Of a stretch of 64,000 nucleotides of DNA, positions 63,515-64,000 are shown in pieces. Every line of letters begins with the position of its first letter. Within the stretch, counting starts at the first letter, position 1. Made by a program: the position numbers and the translations under genes. The stretch covers positions 219,375,323-219,439,322 of the forward strand of contig CM053140.1 of the NCBI GenBank assembly GCA_028571685.1, in the 5' to 3' direction. The notes under the pieces were generated by a model. That model was not told where the DNA came from. It was given only the letters and a program-made list of their open reading frames with translations, and did no database searches. The DNA comes from Heterohyrax brucei. Lineage: Eukaryota; Chordata; Mammalia; Hyracoidea; Procaviidae.

Positions 63515-64000
63515 TGGGTACAAGTGGAAGAATTCTAGGTCAAATGAACAACTGTTTAACTTAAATCACCAGAATAGAGTCATGGCCCCTCAATCACTTC
63601 CCAAACTTGCCTAAGTTTACAGACCCATAACCTTTTGAATGAAGGGGAAGCTAGGTCTCCTTGAGGAAGGACCCCACTGTACAGCCCAAGGGATCATACT
63701 TAAAAGACAGAACACAAAACTGCTGTCATGTACTTCATGTAACTGGGAAGTCCATTGGGTTTCTTCACCCCAAAACCACAACTACTGTGCTTAGAACTTG
63801 TGCTTGTCCCAGTGTGAGGGAGAGCGTGAACTTACAAAAGTCCCCATAGGAAGCTTTGCAGTGGGGATATACCAAGCCTGAAGCTTTCAGATGACTGACA
63901 GCCAGTCAGGAAGGAGAAAGGTAGTGCTACCCCTCAGTACAGTCCTGTCTGGGAGCAAGTCTGAGGCAGCCTTGCGCAACCATGAGCCATGCATCTTCCG

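Larger units (their letters stand above)
61471..64000 (+). mobile_element. Degenerate ERVL-like internal region, runs off window
   Basis: Text continuous with the LTR's inner edge ('gaaacaaaattgtaaggatg') and later blocks such as 'agatacctaactacagtgag' near 63125 and 'gaatgaaggggaagctaggt' near 63637 resemble the gag-side interior of ERVL-type endogenous retroviruses. All frames are broken; the longest is 63020-63373. Two AfroSINEs interrupt it. No intact retroviral gene is present, and the 3' LTR would lie beyond the window. Confidence 0.5.

Noticed and set aside
1..64000. CRISPR array, bacterial operon, phage or plasmid features
   Set aside because: Spliced nuclear-receptor exons, SINEs, LINEs and LTRs show a mammalian nuclear genome. 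The tandem repeats seen have no spacer structure.

Overview
This is a mammalian nuclear-genome window. It carries the last eight coding exons of RXRG (retinoid X receptor gamma) on the + strand, followed by about 39 kb of repeat-dense DNA with no recognisable protein-coding gene. The commonest repeat is a tRNA-derived SINE of AfroSINE type. Its 3' tail has the 'gggtcgctatgagtcgg'-like core that is shared with an RTE-clade LINE also present here. That pairing is established for Afrotheria. The subtypes seen, and the 3' UTR of the L1 copies, point to a paenungulate, most probably an elephant. The species is inferred from repeat families, not shown directly.

Layout. 1-990: antisense 5' end of an L1 cut by the window edge. 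990-5,419: intron or upstream sequence with MIR, L2 and one AfroSINE. 5,420-24,689: RXRG coding exons at 5420-5564, 8141-8320, 15100-15260, 15360-15489, 16731-16863, 17985-18076, 19349-19454 and 24542-24689. All junctions are GT..AG, the reading frame is continuous, and 364 residues plus a stop are encoded. The missing N-terminal part (about 99 residues on human numbering, including AF-1) lies before the window. A poly(A) signal sits 131 bases after the stop codon.

24,850-64,000: intergenic DNA made largely of AfroSINEs, three sizeable RTE LINE copies (30.8-31.5 kb minus, 38.1-39.5 kb plus, 51.6-53.9 kb plus), L1 pieces (26.3-27.2, 28.3-30.1, 32.4-33.1, 40.2-42.4 and 57.5-60.7 kb), MaLR-like LTRs (39.5, 45.1 and 53.0 kb), a mariner-derived fold-back element (33.7-34.3 kb), and an ERVL-like LTR with degenerate internal sequence (60.9-64.0 kb). 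A GC-richer, apparently single-copy block at 55.7-56.6 kb is the best candidate for an undescribed regulatory element or untranslated exon.

I did not find a novel multigene system. The observations most worth checking are: a 99-base RXRG intron that is exactly 33 codons long and open in frame; the mariner fold-back built from inverted copies of one element end; several insertions with clear target-site duplications that date repeats against each other; and a 281-base unidentified insert with a (GAAA)n tail inside an L1. Repeat boundaries were read by eye and should be taken as good to about 10-30 bases unless a target-site duplication is given. Repeat family names come from recalled consensus features, not from a search.
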